Source of the DNA: Companilactobacillus halodurans
GTDB taxonomy: Bacteria > Bacillota > Bacilli > Lactobacillales > Lactobacillaceae
Length of the DNA stretch: 64,000 nt
Reading direction: 5' to 3'
NCBI RefSeq assembly: GCF_009600985.1
Contig: NZ_VDFP01000009.1
Coordinates: 1-64,000 of the forward strand
Under the pieces are notes generated by a model that ran no database searches, had not been told where the DNA came from, and saw only the letters and a list, made by a program, of their open reading frames with translations. A program made the position numbers and the translations under genes. Below are positions 27,865-36,762 of the stretch, piece after piece. Position 1 is the first letter of the stretch. Each line of letters begins with the position of its first letter.

Positions 27865-30705
27865 ATGTTAATAAACAAAAAAGGAATCTATATCGGTGCA
27901 ACGCTGTTTTCAGCGATGATATTGACCTCATTGTCAGATCAAACCGTTAAAGCAGATGCGACCAGTACTGCAGATACTGGTACGATCCTAACGTCGAATA
28001 GTAATGCTGATGATGCGACTTCAAGTACTGATTCAACTTCTACATCTAGTAGTCCAGAAGTATCAACTTCCTCAGGTTCTGAGTCTAGTGGAGCCACTTT
28101 GAATACAGGAACGACGCTCTCAACTGGCTCAACAATTACCAGTTCAGACACCACAAGCACAGCTCCGACTACTGGTGCTACAACTACACCTAGTTCCAAT
28201 AATTCTTCAAGTAGTTCGGATGATGATTCAACAGCTGCCACAGGAACCCCTAGTTCTACCTCCAGTTCTGGCACAACTGTAAGTACTGGAACAACGATTT
28301 CTACAGGTGTAACTGGAACTAGTCCAACTGATTCGACAAGTACCGCTGCAACACCAAGTACTTCAACATCAGGCAGTACAACCTCAAATGCTGCAACTTC
28401 AAGTACTTCAACAACGGGAATCACAACTTCAAGTACTACAACTTCAGTTACTACAGCATCGGGTACTACAACACCAAGTGCTTCAACCTCAAGTACGACA
28501 ACGACAGGAACCGCAGCATCGGGTACCACAACACCAAGTACTTCAACCTCAAGTACTACAGCATCAGGTACTACAGCACCAAGTACTTCAACCTCAGGTA
28601 CGACAACGACAGGAACCACAGCATCGGGTACTACAGCACCAAGTACTTCAACTTCAAGTACCACAACGACCGGTACCTCAACCTCAGGTACAACAGTCAA
28701 TACAAATGCTGGAGCAGCAATAACTACCACACCATCTAGTAACGCAACGCCACCTAATATGAGTGGCACTACAACGTCAACAACTCCAAGTCCAGGTACG
28801 ACCACGCCGACAACGCCGACAATTCCTAGTGATTTGTACACGATACCTAGCGATGTTACTGACGACACCGTTGTTAATTTTACAGATCCTATTTTAGGTA
28901 AAATGGTTGATTATGGTTTGAATATTCCAAACACTACGCCATTGACTGTTGGTGCTATCAAGAAATTCACTGGTTCAACATTGAATTTAATGTTGACCAA
29001 TTTTGAAATGAGAAATCCCACTGAAGTAGGTTTGCCAGCTTCACAAAGTACTACGTCAATGAGCGACCAAGATGATGTTCCAATTGAAAGTTTAAATGGT
29101 TTGCAATATTTACAATTTTTACCTTCCAACGTAACGATTTATTTACAAGTTATGCTTGCTTATGACAGTAATGCTGATACTAATTTGACGCCATTATATA
29201 ATCTAAAGTTTAACCAATTGATCATTGATGGAGATTATAGTAATTCAAATGGCAAAGAAATTGATGTCAGTCAATTTGCAAATATCGATGTTACACCAAT
29301 TAGTTATATGGAAATGACAGGTATTACGAAGTTATCTTCAGATAGTGGTTTAAATGATCAAGGATTAGCTGAAGCTGCTCCTACTTTGATTAAATTTGCT
29401 AATAATGATCAAAGCTATCACCTGATTGAATTAGGTGATTCTGCTATCACTGATTTTACGCCACTAAAAGGCGTTGAAACTGGCAAACCAGTAACTATCG
29501 TTGCAGCAAATAACACCTTATCTAATCCAACGCCAGTCTATGCTGTGACCGGTCAACCAATTGAGTTTACCGCTCCCAAAGTTTTAGACATAGATGGTAA
29601 AGATATAGCTAATACTTATCACTTCTCTTATTCAGGTCCTCAAGCAAATCTAGTAGATGATAATTTGGATAATTTAGGCAATGATAATTATCGATTGGTC
29701 GGTGCTGATCCTAGCGCTAAAACATTGATTTACGGTCATTTAGGTTGGAACTATAGTTCTAATGCAGATGCTTATATTAGAGAAGTCAACAATGGTACAA
29801 CTTTTGAAACGATTATCACTAATGGTCAACCATTGATTTGGCAAGCACATCCTAATGTTACTTTAAATTATGTCGATACTACGGGTGCTCCCATAACTGT
29901 AAATGGAGCTTCTTTGACAAAGACGATTGATGGAGAAAATATCGGCGACAGCTTTGATTTAACAGCTGACGGAGCAGTGGATGGATATGCTTTGAGTAAT
30001 CCAGAAGCTTTGAAGGGCAATTACACACAAAATCCGCAAGTCATAAATTTGGTTTACACAAAGAATCAAACTTACGACGACGTACCGGATTTTCCAGTAA
30101 CCCCAGCAACACCGCCGTCATCAACGACCCCACCAAGCAATCCATCTAATGATCAACCAAAGAATCGGATTGAAGTAAAAATTACAGACGTAAAAAATAT
30201 CAGTAATAAGACAGATGCAGCCCTTGCTTCTTCAGGCGTTGAAGCAACCACAGAAATAAATGGTGCCAAATATTATCTAGTCGGTTATAAGCAATGGGTT
30301 TTGGCAAAAGATTTTGTATCTGAAAAATCAGGGATTGTCAGAACCTTCAATAGAGCAACTGAGATAGTACATGCCAACGGAAAGACTGTCACACGAACTT
30401 TGAAGGCTAATGCTCCTTTTAAGTTTAAAGGTATCGTGACAATCAATAATAAATTGTATTATCACGTAGCCACCGATGAGTATGTAGAAGTCGAAAAATC
30501 AGTTCTATTTACTGAAATGCCAATGAGTTCGATTAAAACTATGAAAAAAGCATCGCTTTACAATTCACAAGGCGACATTTTAACTGAAGAATTGCCAAGT
30601 GGCACTGTTTGGAAGACAGATGGCTACGCAATTATTAATGGAGTTAAGATGTATCGTGTTGCTACAGATGAATGGGTCGACGAAGCACAATTAGATCTTT
30701 CATAA
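27865..30705 (+). CDS. Large Ser/Thr-rich MucBP adhesin with SLAP-like anchor
   Basis: 946-aa exported protein. Signal peptide 1-31 ending TVKA-D. Residues about 32-325 are almost only Ser, Thr, Ala, Gly and Pro: a mucin-like, probably glycosylated stalk. A beta-rich domain (about 325-660) follows, then a MucBP-type domain (about 663-734: VTLNYVDTTGAPITVNG ... NPQVINLVYTKN), a Pro-rich linker, and three SLAP-like repeats (about 762-946) ending KMYRVATDEWVDEAQLDLS. No LPXTG. ATG 27865 has AAAAGGGTGA at good spacing; TTG 27841 is unlikely. MucBP domains are associated with binding mucus glycoproteins. Probably held on the wall non-covalently. Confidence 0.85.
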   Translation: MLINKKGIYIGATLFSAMILTSLSDQTVKADATSTADTGTILTSNSNADDATSSTDSTSTSSSPEVSTSSGSESSGATLNTGTTLSTGSTITSSDTTSTAPTTGATTTPSSNNSSSSSDDDSTAATGTPSSTSSSGTTVSTGTTISTGVTGTSPTDSTSTAATPSTSTSGSTTSNAATSSTSTTGITTSSTTTSVTTASGTTTPSASTSSTTTTGTAASGTTTPSTSTSSTTASGTTAPSTSTSGTTTTGTTASGTTAPSTSTSSTTTTGTSTSGTTVNTNAGAAITTTPSSNATPPNMSGTTTSTTPSPGTTTPTTPTIPSDLYTIPSDVTDDTVVNFTDPILGKMVDYGLNIPNTTPLTVGAIKKFTGSTLNLMLTNFEMRNPTEVGLPASQSTTSMSDQDDVPIESLNGLQYLQFLPSNVTIYLQVMLAYDSNADTNLTPLYNLKFNQLIIDGDYSNSNGKEIDVSQFANIDVTPISYMEMTGITKLSSDSGLNDQGLAEAAPTLIKFANNDQSYHLIELGDSAITDFTPLKGVETGKPVTIVAANNTLSNPTPVYAVTGQPIEFTAPKVLDIDGKDIANTYHFSYSGPQANLVDDNLDNLGNDNYRLVGADPSAKTLIYGHLGWNYSSNADAYIREVNNGTTFETIITNGQPLIWQAHPNVTLNYVDTTGAPITVNGASLTKTIDGENIGDSFDLTADGAVDGYALSNPEALKGNYTQNPQVINLVYTKNQTYDDVPDFPVTPATPPSSTTPPSNPSNDQPKNRIEVKITDVKNISNKTDAALASSGVEATTEINGAKYYLVGYKQWVLAKDFVSEKSGIVRTFNRATEIVHANGKTVTRTLKANAPFKFKGIVTINNKLYYHVATDEYVEVEKSVLFTEMPMSSIKTMKKASLYNSQGDILTEELPSGTVWKTDGYAIINGVKMYRVATDEWVDEAQLDLS
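28340..28690 (+). repeat. Degenerate tandem repeats in the adhesin stalk
   Basis: Units of roughly 60 nt built from ACCAAGTACTTCAACCTCAA-type and CAGCATCGGGTACTACAGCA-type blocks repeat four to five times with small changes, encoding STSTSS/TTTTGTTASGTT patterns. Such arrays are prone to length change by recombination or slippage. The long minus-strand frame across it is a by-product of the biased composition. Confidence 0.8.
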
Positions 30706-30715
30706 GATTGAATTT

Positions 30716-30764
30716 AAAAAAACAGGTGATTTAGGATTTTTTCCTAAAATCATCTGTTTTTTTT
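30716..30764. terminator. Bidirectional terminator
   Basis: Long stem AACAGGTGATTTTAGG-type with T8 on the plus side and A-rich flank for the minus side; separates the adhesin gene (+) from the convergent membrane protein gene (-). Confidence 0.85.
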
Positions 30765-30766
30765 GA

Positions 30767-32143
30767 TTAATTGTTTTCTTTTTGAATAACTTCTTTGTCA
30801 AATTTCTTCATATAATTTGTGGGATTCTTGATATGCTTTTTATTAAGTTTATTAGCAATGCTTGTCCAGTCATTATAGCTGATAGGCAACATTTGACGAT
30901 TTTTATTGGTTACATAAAGTTCCGCAAAGTTTGTATCGGATTGAATCGGTGAAGTTGCCCAAATATAATCGGTGTTTTTATATTGTGGGAAATATTGCGT
31001 ATTTCGTTTGAGACTATTTTGATAAAGTGAATATTGAATTTGCATGTTAAAAGTTTTGTGATAATCATGCGAGATTAAATCCATTCTTAATCCTAAGGCT
31101 AATGAAATTATCGTTACGATTGGCAAAATGAATTTTTCGTAAGCTGACAATAATAAGTCAAAATTGATTATGACAATGGCTATCAAGAATAGGTAGGTTG
31201 CAAAAGTACATCTGGAACCAAAAGGCGAGACGACTGCAAAGGGCAATACGGCAACGTAACCTGACCAAAGCAAGGCAAAGTTAGCAATTTTTTGCTTTTT
31301 ATTTTTCAGTTTCAAAGTGTAAAGAATTATTGCAATTGTGAATATCAAAAGGGCTCCCAAAAGCAGGATTAATTTCTTTTGGTCCATAGTTTCAAAATAG
31401 TGAATCATGTTGCCGGAATTTTTTGAGTCCAGCGAACGATAGGAGTCTTTGCCCGTTAAAACAGTTATGTAGGCTTTGTTGATAAACATTAAAAATGCAC
31501 CAATAATATTTCCAGCAATTGTTAATTTAAGAATCTTTTGAAATCTTTTTCCAAAATGTTTTCTTAGAAAAATCCAGATTAAAATTCCGTTGATAACATT
31601 TAGAACCGTTATGTGTTCAGCAAAAAATTGTGCGGCAATTGAACCTATAAAAATCAGGATTACGCTTGTTCGATAGTAGTGAACTTCCTTGTTATCATAA
31701 TTTTTCAGGATTAAAAAAAGCATCAATAACGGAAAAATCGCTGACGTGACATAGTTGGAAAATCCAGAATGCCACCCCAGCGTTTGTTTAAAAATTGTCT
31801 TGGGCATTATTAATAAAAATGTTGCCATTAAGGTCGATGAAACCAATCCTAATGATTTTGGTGTAGCAATTTGGTCTCTAATTTTTTGAATCAGATAAAC
31901 GATTGCTGTTACAAAAGTCCCGTAGGCGATAAACGCAACAGGACGTATTTTGGTCAACAAGATGACGAGGAAGTCTCCAAGATATCGCCCGTCGTATTTT
32001 AAAAAGATTCCATTAGGAAAATAATTGCTACCAAAATACGTCCCCCAGTGAAGATCATCCCCTAAAAGCGGCATCTAAAGTCCGATAAGACCAAAGATGA
32101 CAAAGACTATCAGATAGTAACTTAATTTAATTGTTCTTTTCAT
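30767..32143 (-). pseudogene. GT-C-like polytopic membrane protein (DUF6056-like), amber stop at codon 23
   Basis: The natural start is ATG 32143 with AAAGGAA 6 nt upstream; it reads MKRTIKLSYYLIVFVIFGL and reaches TAG at 32077-32075. The frame reopens at once with ATG 32074 (TAGATG) and runs 435 aa with about ten hydrophobic segments. The segment right after the stop, MPLLGDDLHWGTYFG, is the conserved outside loop with acidic pair seen in GT-C-like proteins, so TM1 has been cut off from its domain. Options: a nonsense mutation, re-initiation at TAGATG giving a protein without TM1, or a sequence error. Substrate unknown; likely surface-glycan related. Confidence 0.8.
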
Positions 32144-32282
32144 AGTGATTCCTTTTCTTGTTTATATCTTAGGATATTAGAATGTTTTTTAAAATTTATC
32201 AAGTATTTTTATAAACTTGCTAAGCTAGTCAGCATATTGATAGAATATTTACTTGGATAATAGGACATGGTAGTATTGGTCC

Positions 32283-32296
32283 TGAAAACGATTGCA
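32283..32296 (+). promoter_or_regulatory. cre-like site before rbsD
   Basis: TGAAAACGATTGCA matches TGWAANCGNTNWCA except for one position. It lies between the presumed promoter and the rbsD ribosome binding site, fitting CcpA repression of ribose use. Confidence 0.65.
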
Positions 32297-32313
32297 GAAA
32301 AGGTGAGAATTTC

Positions 32314-32709
32314 ATGAAAAAAACGAGGGTTATTAACTCTGATATATCGCGTGTCATCGCCCAAATGGGCCATTTTGATACCATTGGAATTGGTGACGCA
32401 GGCATGCCAGTTCCAGATGATACTGAAAAAATCGATTTTGCGCTTGAAGCAGGCATACCTAGTTTTATGCAAGTTCTAGAAAATATTTTAAGTGAATTAG
32501 AAGTTCAAAAAGTTTATCTGGCTGAAGAAATTAAAACAAAAAATCCAGATCAACTAGCTGCAGTTAGAAAAGTAATCGGCGAAACACCGATTGAATTTAT
32601 TCCACATGAAGAAATGAAACAGAATTTGAGTAGCACGAAAGCATTTATCCGTACTGGTGAGGAAACACCATATTCAAATATCATACTTGAAAGTGGAGTC
32701 GTCTTTTAA
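32314..32709 (+). CDS. rbsD: D-ribose pyranase
   Basis: 131 aa. Interconverts beta-pyranose and furanose forms of ribose so that ribokinase receives its substrate. Seen: [20 protein letters not shown] with the catalytic His, [10 protein letters not shown], and C-terminal [20 protein letters not shown]; full family length. AAAGGTGAG precedes ATG. The rbsK gene starts 13 nt later. A ribose transporter is not in the window. Confidence 0.96.
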   Translation: MKKTRVINSDISRVIAQMGHFDTIGIGDAGMPVPDDTEKIDFALEAGIPSFMQVLENILSELEVQKVYLAEEIKTKNPDQLAAVRKVIGETPIEFIPHEEMKQNLSSTKAFIRTGEETPYSNIILESGVVF

Positions 32710-32722
32710 AGGGGTTTTAAAT

Positions 32723-33631
32723 ATGAAAAAAATTGTTGTCTTAGGTTCCATAAATGTTGATATTATTTTAAATATTGCTCGCTTGCCTTTACCTGGCGAA
32801 ACAATGGCAATGCATAATCGTTCCACTGCTGGTGGTGGAAAGGGAGCCAATCAGGCTATTGCAGCCGTACGTGCTGGTGCCGACACTTCGTTTATTGCAA
32901 AAATCGGTCAAGATCGAACAGCTGACTTTATGCTCGATACTTTTAAGTTTGATGGCTTAAACTTGGATCATGTCACAAAGGATGAAAAGGCTGGAACTGG
33001 CCAAGCATATATTTTGTTAGATGACAATGGTCAAAATAGTATTTTGATTTATGGTGGTGCCAATCAAACTATTTCAATCAAAGATGTCGAAAATGCTAAA
33101 GAAACGATTGCAAACGCTGATTGTTTGATTACTGAGTTTGAAACGCCCATGGAAGCATCAAAACGTGCCTTTGAAATTGCTAAAGAAAATAATGTTTTAA
33201 CAATTTTAAATCCAGCTCCAGCTAAAACTGATATTCCTGAAGAATTGCTGAAACTCAGTGATATCATCGTTCCCAACGAAACAGAGGCGGAAGCGATTAC
33301 AGGAATTAAGGTCACAGATGAGAATTCTATGGTAAAAGCTGCAAATAAATTACATACAATGGGTATAAACAATGTTATAATAACCGTTGGTGACAGGGGA
33401 TCGTTTTATTCACAACCTGGAAAAAATGGATTCGTTGACGCCTATAAAGTTAACACAGTTGATACTACAGCCGCTGGTGATACATTTATTGGATATTTAG
33501 CTTCGAAACTAGATTCCGATTTGGGTAATGTTGAGGAAGCTATGCAATTTGCTAGCAAGGCCTCATCCATTACCGTACAGACTAAGGGAGCGCAAAATTC
33601 GATTCCTTATGTTAAAAATGTTGAAATTTAA
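32723..33631 (+). CDS. rbsK: Ribokinase
   Basis: 302-aa PfkB-family kinase making ribose 5-phosphate for the pentose phosphate route. Seen: N-terminal VVLGSINVDIILNIARLPLP, PfkB signature 1 GGGKGANQAIAAVRAG, and signature 2 DTTAAGDTFIGYLAS with the catalytic Asp. ATG 32723 follows AAAGGGG; the longer frame from 32657 overlaps rbsD and is not used. Co-transcribed with rbsD. Confidence 0.95.
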   Translation: MKKIVVLGSINVDIILNIARLPLPGETMAMHNRSTAGGGKGANQAIAAVRAGADTSFIAKIGQDRTADFMLDTFKFDGLNLDHVTKDEKAGTGQAYILLDDNGQNSILIYGGANQTISIKDVENAKETIANADCLITEFETPMEASKRAFEIAKENNVLTILNPAPAKTDIPEELLKLSDIIVPNETEAEAITGIKVTDENSMVKAANKLHTMGINNVIITVGDRGSFYSQPGKNGFVDAYKVNTVDTTAAGDTFIGYLASKLDSDLGNVEEAMQFASKASSITVQTKGAQNSIPYVKNVEI

Positions 33632-33663
33632 GTAATTGTAAAGGAAACTTTACACTATGCCGA

Positions 33664-33820
33664 TTGTAATAGTTCATCAATCATGTTAATATAAGAGTTG
33701 TATTTTTGAATGGTGAATGGTTCGAATGGTTTGAATGTTTCGTATTTTAGACTTTCTTCCATGATGTACCACGAAATAATGCACAAAAATAAATATTTAG
33801 TTATCAGGAGGAATAGTCTG
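33664..33820 (+). promoter_or_regulatory. Cold-shock gene promoter and long 5' UTR
   Basis: TTGTAA (33664-33669), 17-nt spacer, TAATAT (33687-33692). About 120 nt of leader follows before the AGGAGG at 33807-33812. Long structured leaders are usual for csp mRNAs, where they control translation with temperature. It includes repeated GAATGGTT-type words at about 33708-33733. Confidence 0.6.
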
Positions 33821-34021
33821 ATGGAACACGGAACAGTTAAATGGTTTAACGCAGAAAAAGGCTATGGTTTTATTACACGCGAAGATGGTAGTGACGTATT
33901 TGTTCACTTCTCAGCAATCCAAGGTGAAGGTTACAAGACCCTTGAAGAAGGACAATCTGTAACATTCGATATCGAAGATAGCGATCGTGGCCCACAAGCT
34001 TCAAACGTTGTTAAGGACTAA
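33821..34021 (+). CDS. Cold-shock protein (CspA family)
   Basis: 66-aa single OB-fold RNA chaperone. Both nucleic-acid-binding motifs are present: RNP1 KGYGFI and RNP2 VFVHF. Starts [21 protein letters not shown] 33821 has a strong AGGAGG; the in-frame upstream extension from 33710 is leader sequence. Own terminator. Confidence 0.96.
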   Translation: MEHGTVKWFNAEKGYGFITREDGSDVFVHFSAIQGEGYKTLEEGQSVTFDIEDSDRGPQASNVVKD

Positions 34022-34037
34022 TTAATAAACTTTGAGC

Positions 34038-34070
34038 AAAAAGCTAACCCATTCGGGTTAGCTTTTTTTA
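34038..34070 (+). terminator. Terminator of csp gene
   Basis: Stem AAAAGCTAACCC/GGGTTAGCTTTT with a 4-nt loop and T7. Confidence 0.93.
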
Positions 34071-34165
34071 GTACCCAAATTTACCAAAAATTTACATTAA
34101 ATTTACGTTAACTAAACAATCCAAGGTTATTATTGTTACTTAAAAATAAGAATTGAGGATAAATA

Positions 34166-35344
34166 ATGCAAAATGGTTGGCAAAGAAATTTTAGAATTTT
34201 GTGGTTTGGCAGTTTAATAGTTGGCTTGTGCAATGCAATGACAATGCCGTTTATTGTCTTGTTTATCAATACGTTAGGAAATTTTAATCGAACAGAATTG
34301 AATCTCTTAGGAGCAGCAGCCTTTTCAATAACTTATTTGTGTAAAGCAATTGTATCGCCATTCTGGGGTCGCTTAGCAGATTTAAAGGGTCGCAAATTGA
34401 TGTGCTTACGTGCTTGTGGGGCTATGACGATGACTATTTTTATGGTGGGAATTGCACCAAACGTCTGGTTCTTATTATTCTTTCGTGGCCTTCAGGGAGC
34501 TTTTTCAGGATACATCAATAATGCTAATGCTTTAATGTCTGTTTCCGCACCAAAAGGCATTAGAGGACGAGTTATGAGCAAATTGATTACAGGCGATATT
34601 ACCGGCACATTAGTTGGACCGATTATCGGGAGTATTTTAGTAACTTTAGTCGGTTATCGAGGTTCCCTTTTTACAGCCAGTTTTTTAATGTTGCTGGTAT
34701 TTTTAACAACTCTATTTGGAGTTAAGGAAAACTTTATACCTATTTCTAAGGAAAAATTACAACCAGCACTGCCAGTTATGAAAAAAATTGGTGCTGGATT
34801 TTTTATTGCCTTATTCGGTTCATTATTAGCTGTTCAAGCGACAACAAATGCAATTACGCCTTTGATTAGTTTATTAGTTAAAGAATTGAATGTTGATTCG
34901 AGTCAATTAGTCATGTTAACCGGAATCGTCTCAGCGGCACCAGGCTTGGCCACGATAATGATGGCAAATAGCGTTGGTAGGCTGATTGATCGATTAGGTG
35001 CGTTGAAGTGTATGATTATCTTCTTAATGTCAGCGGTAGTTTGTTTGACTTTGACCAGCTTGGTTCAAAATGTTTGGGAACTATTGATTTTGAGATTCAT
35101 TTTAGGAATATCTGATGCTGCCTTGATTCCATCGATTCAGGTTTTGACAGTTCAGAGCGTTCCTCAATCGGTCTTTGGACGGATTTTTAGTTACAATCAA
35201 TCAGCCCAAGCTTTTGGAAATGTTCTTGGTCCAGTTTTAGCGGCAGTGATTGCGACTGGTTTTGGCTACAAGAGTATTTTCCTATTTTTCCGCAATTTTA
35301 GAACTATTAGCCTTAGTATCTTGGCTGATTTATGCAAAAAATAA
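34166..35344 (+). CDS. MFS multidrug-type transporter with 3' frameshift
   Basis: 392-aa major facilitator with about 11 hydrophobic segments as read. Motif A is seen in GRLADLKGRKLM after TM2, and motif C-like GPIIGSILV in TM5, fitting drug/proton antiporters such as NorA/Bmr. The end is odd: after GYKSIFLF the frame gives a polar, unnatural tail. In another frame the sequence SAILELLALVSWLIYA, an ideal last TM helix, runs to a TGA at 35364-35366. Removing one T from the T5 run 35285-35289 would join them. TM12 is therefore lost as read; transport function is doubtful unless this is a sequencing error. Confidence 0.85.
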   Translation: MQNGWQRNFRILWFGSLIVGLCNAMTMPFIVLFINTLGNFNRTELNLLGAAAFSITYLCKAIVSPFWGRLADLKGRKLMCLRACGAMTMTIFMVGIAPNVWFLLFFRGLQGAFSGYINNANALMSVSAPKGIRGRVMSKLITGDITGTLVGPIIGSILVTLVGYRGSLFTASFLMLLVFLTTLFGVKENFIPISKEKLQPALPVMKKIGAGFFIALFGSLLAVQATTNAITPLISLLVKELNVDSSQLVMLTGIVSAAPGLATIMMANSVGRLIDRLGALKCMIIFLMSAVVCLTLTSLVQNVWELLILRFILGISDAALIPSIQVLTVQSVPQSVFGRIFSYNQSAQAFGNVLGPVLAAVIATGFGYKSIFLFFRNFRTISLSILADLCKK

Positions 35345-35461
35345 ACAAATAAAATGGCTGTTTTGATTATCTAAGCAAATTTTAAATTTCTGTTTCAAAT
35401 CACAAAAAGTTCAAGAATATCCGCTATAATTAGTATTAATAAACTACAAAGGATAGATCAA

Positions 35462-36112
35462 TTGTCACAAAAAAGGAGATACAGGACTCATCGTCGTTAT
35501 CGGCGCAAGCGTAGCAAAAAAAAGAATAATACAACAACTATTATCTTAATAGCAATCGTTGCAGTGTTTGTTATCAGTTTTTTTGGATACAGGAGATATG
35601 TCCAATATAAGAACGAAGCACAAGTTGAAATGGTCCAACAAGAACGTAATGACTTTGTAAAAAAGGTTGCCCCATATGCAATGGAATTAGGTAAGCAATA
35701 TGGAGTTCTACCAAGTATTACAATTGCCCAAGCAATTTTAGAGAGTGATTGGGGAAATAGTACTTTGGCTAGCAAGTACAATAATTATTTTGGTATTAAG
35801 GGAGAAAATCCTAATAATACCAAGGTTTTGCAAACTAAAGAGTACACTAACGGTCAGTGGACTACCATCAACGGACGCTTTCGGGTTTATTCGGATTTTC
35901 GTGAGTCGATGAAAGATCATACAAAATTACTTGTTGATGGTACGACCTGGAACCCGCAACAGTACAAGCAAGTGTTGCAATCCAAAAATTATATTGATGC
36001 TGCCGTTGCTCTTCAAACTGACGGATATGCGACTGATCCTGGATATACAAGTAAAATTATTCGGATTATCCAAAAATATAATCTTAAAAAGTACGATGAA
36101 GGTATCAAGTGA
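35462..36112 (+). CDS. GH73 endo-beta-N-acetylglucosaminidase
   Basis: 216-aa membrane-anchored peptidoglycan hydrolase. A very basic N terminus (SQKRRYRTHRRYRRKRSKKK) precedes one TM segment (about 27-46); the GH73 domain (about 60-216) has the catalytic Glu in IAQAILESDWGNS plus YNNYFGIKG and YATDPGYTSKI. Similar to LytG-type enzymes that cut glycan strands for growth or daughter-cell separation. TTG start with AAAGGA at 7 nt. No wall-binding repeats. Stands alone before xpt. Confidence 0.9.
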   Translation: MSQKRRYRTHRRYRRKRSKKKNNTTTIILIAIVAVFVISFFGYRRYVQYKNEAQVEMVQQERNDFVKKVAPYAMELGKQYGVLPSITIAQAILESDWGNSTLASKYNNYFGIKGENPNNTKVLQTKEYTNGQWTTINGRFRVYSDFRESMKDHTKLLVDGTTWNPQQYKQVLQSKNYIDAAVALQTDGYATDPGYTSKIIRIIQKYNLKKYDEGIK

Positions 36113-36129
36113 AAAACAAAGTATGATAG

Positions 36130-36744
<615 letters not shown>

Positions 36745-36762
36745 TAATGAGAAGGTGGAATT

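Noticed and set aside
27939..28868. 309-codon minus-strand open frame across the adhesin gene
   Set aside because: It mirrors the Ser/Thr repeat region; its Val/Leu/Glu-rich low-complexity product, lack of ribosome binding site and position inside a clear gene mark it as a shadow.
33632..33820. In-frame upstream extension of the cold-shock protein (from 33710)
   Set aside because: AGGAGG is placed for ATG 33821, and the extension would break the conserved N terminus; the segment is the mRNA leader.
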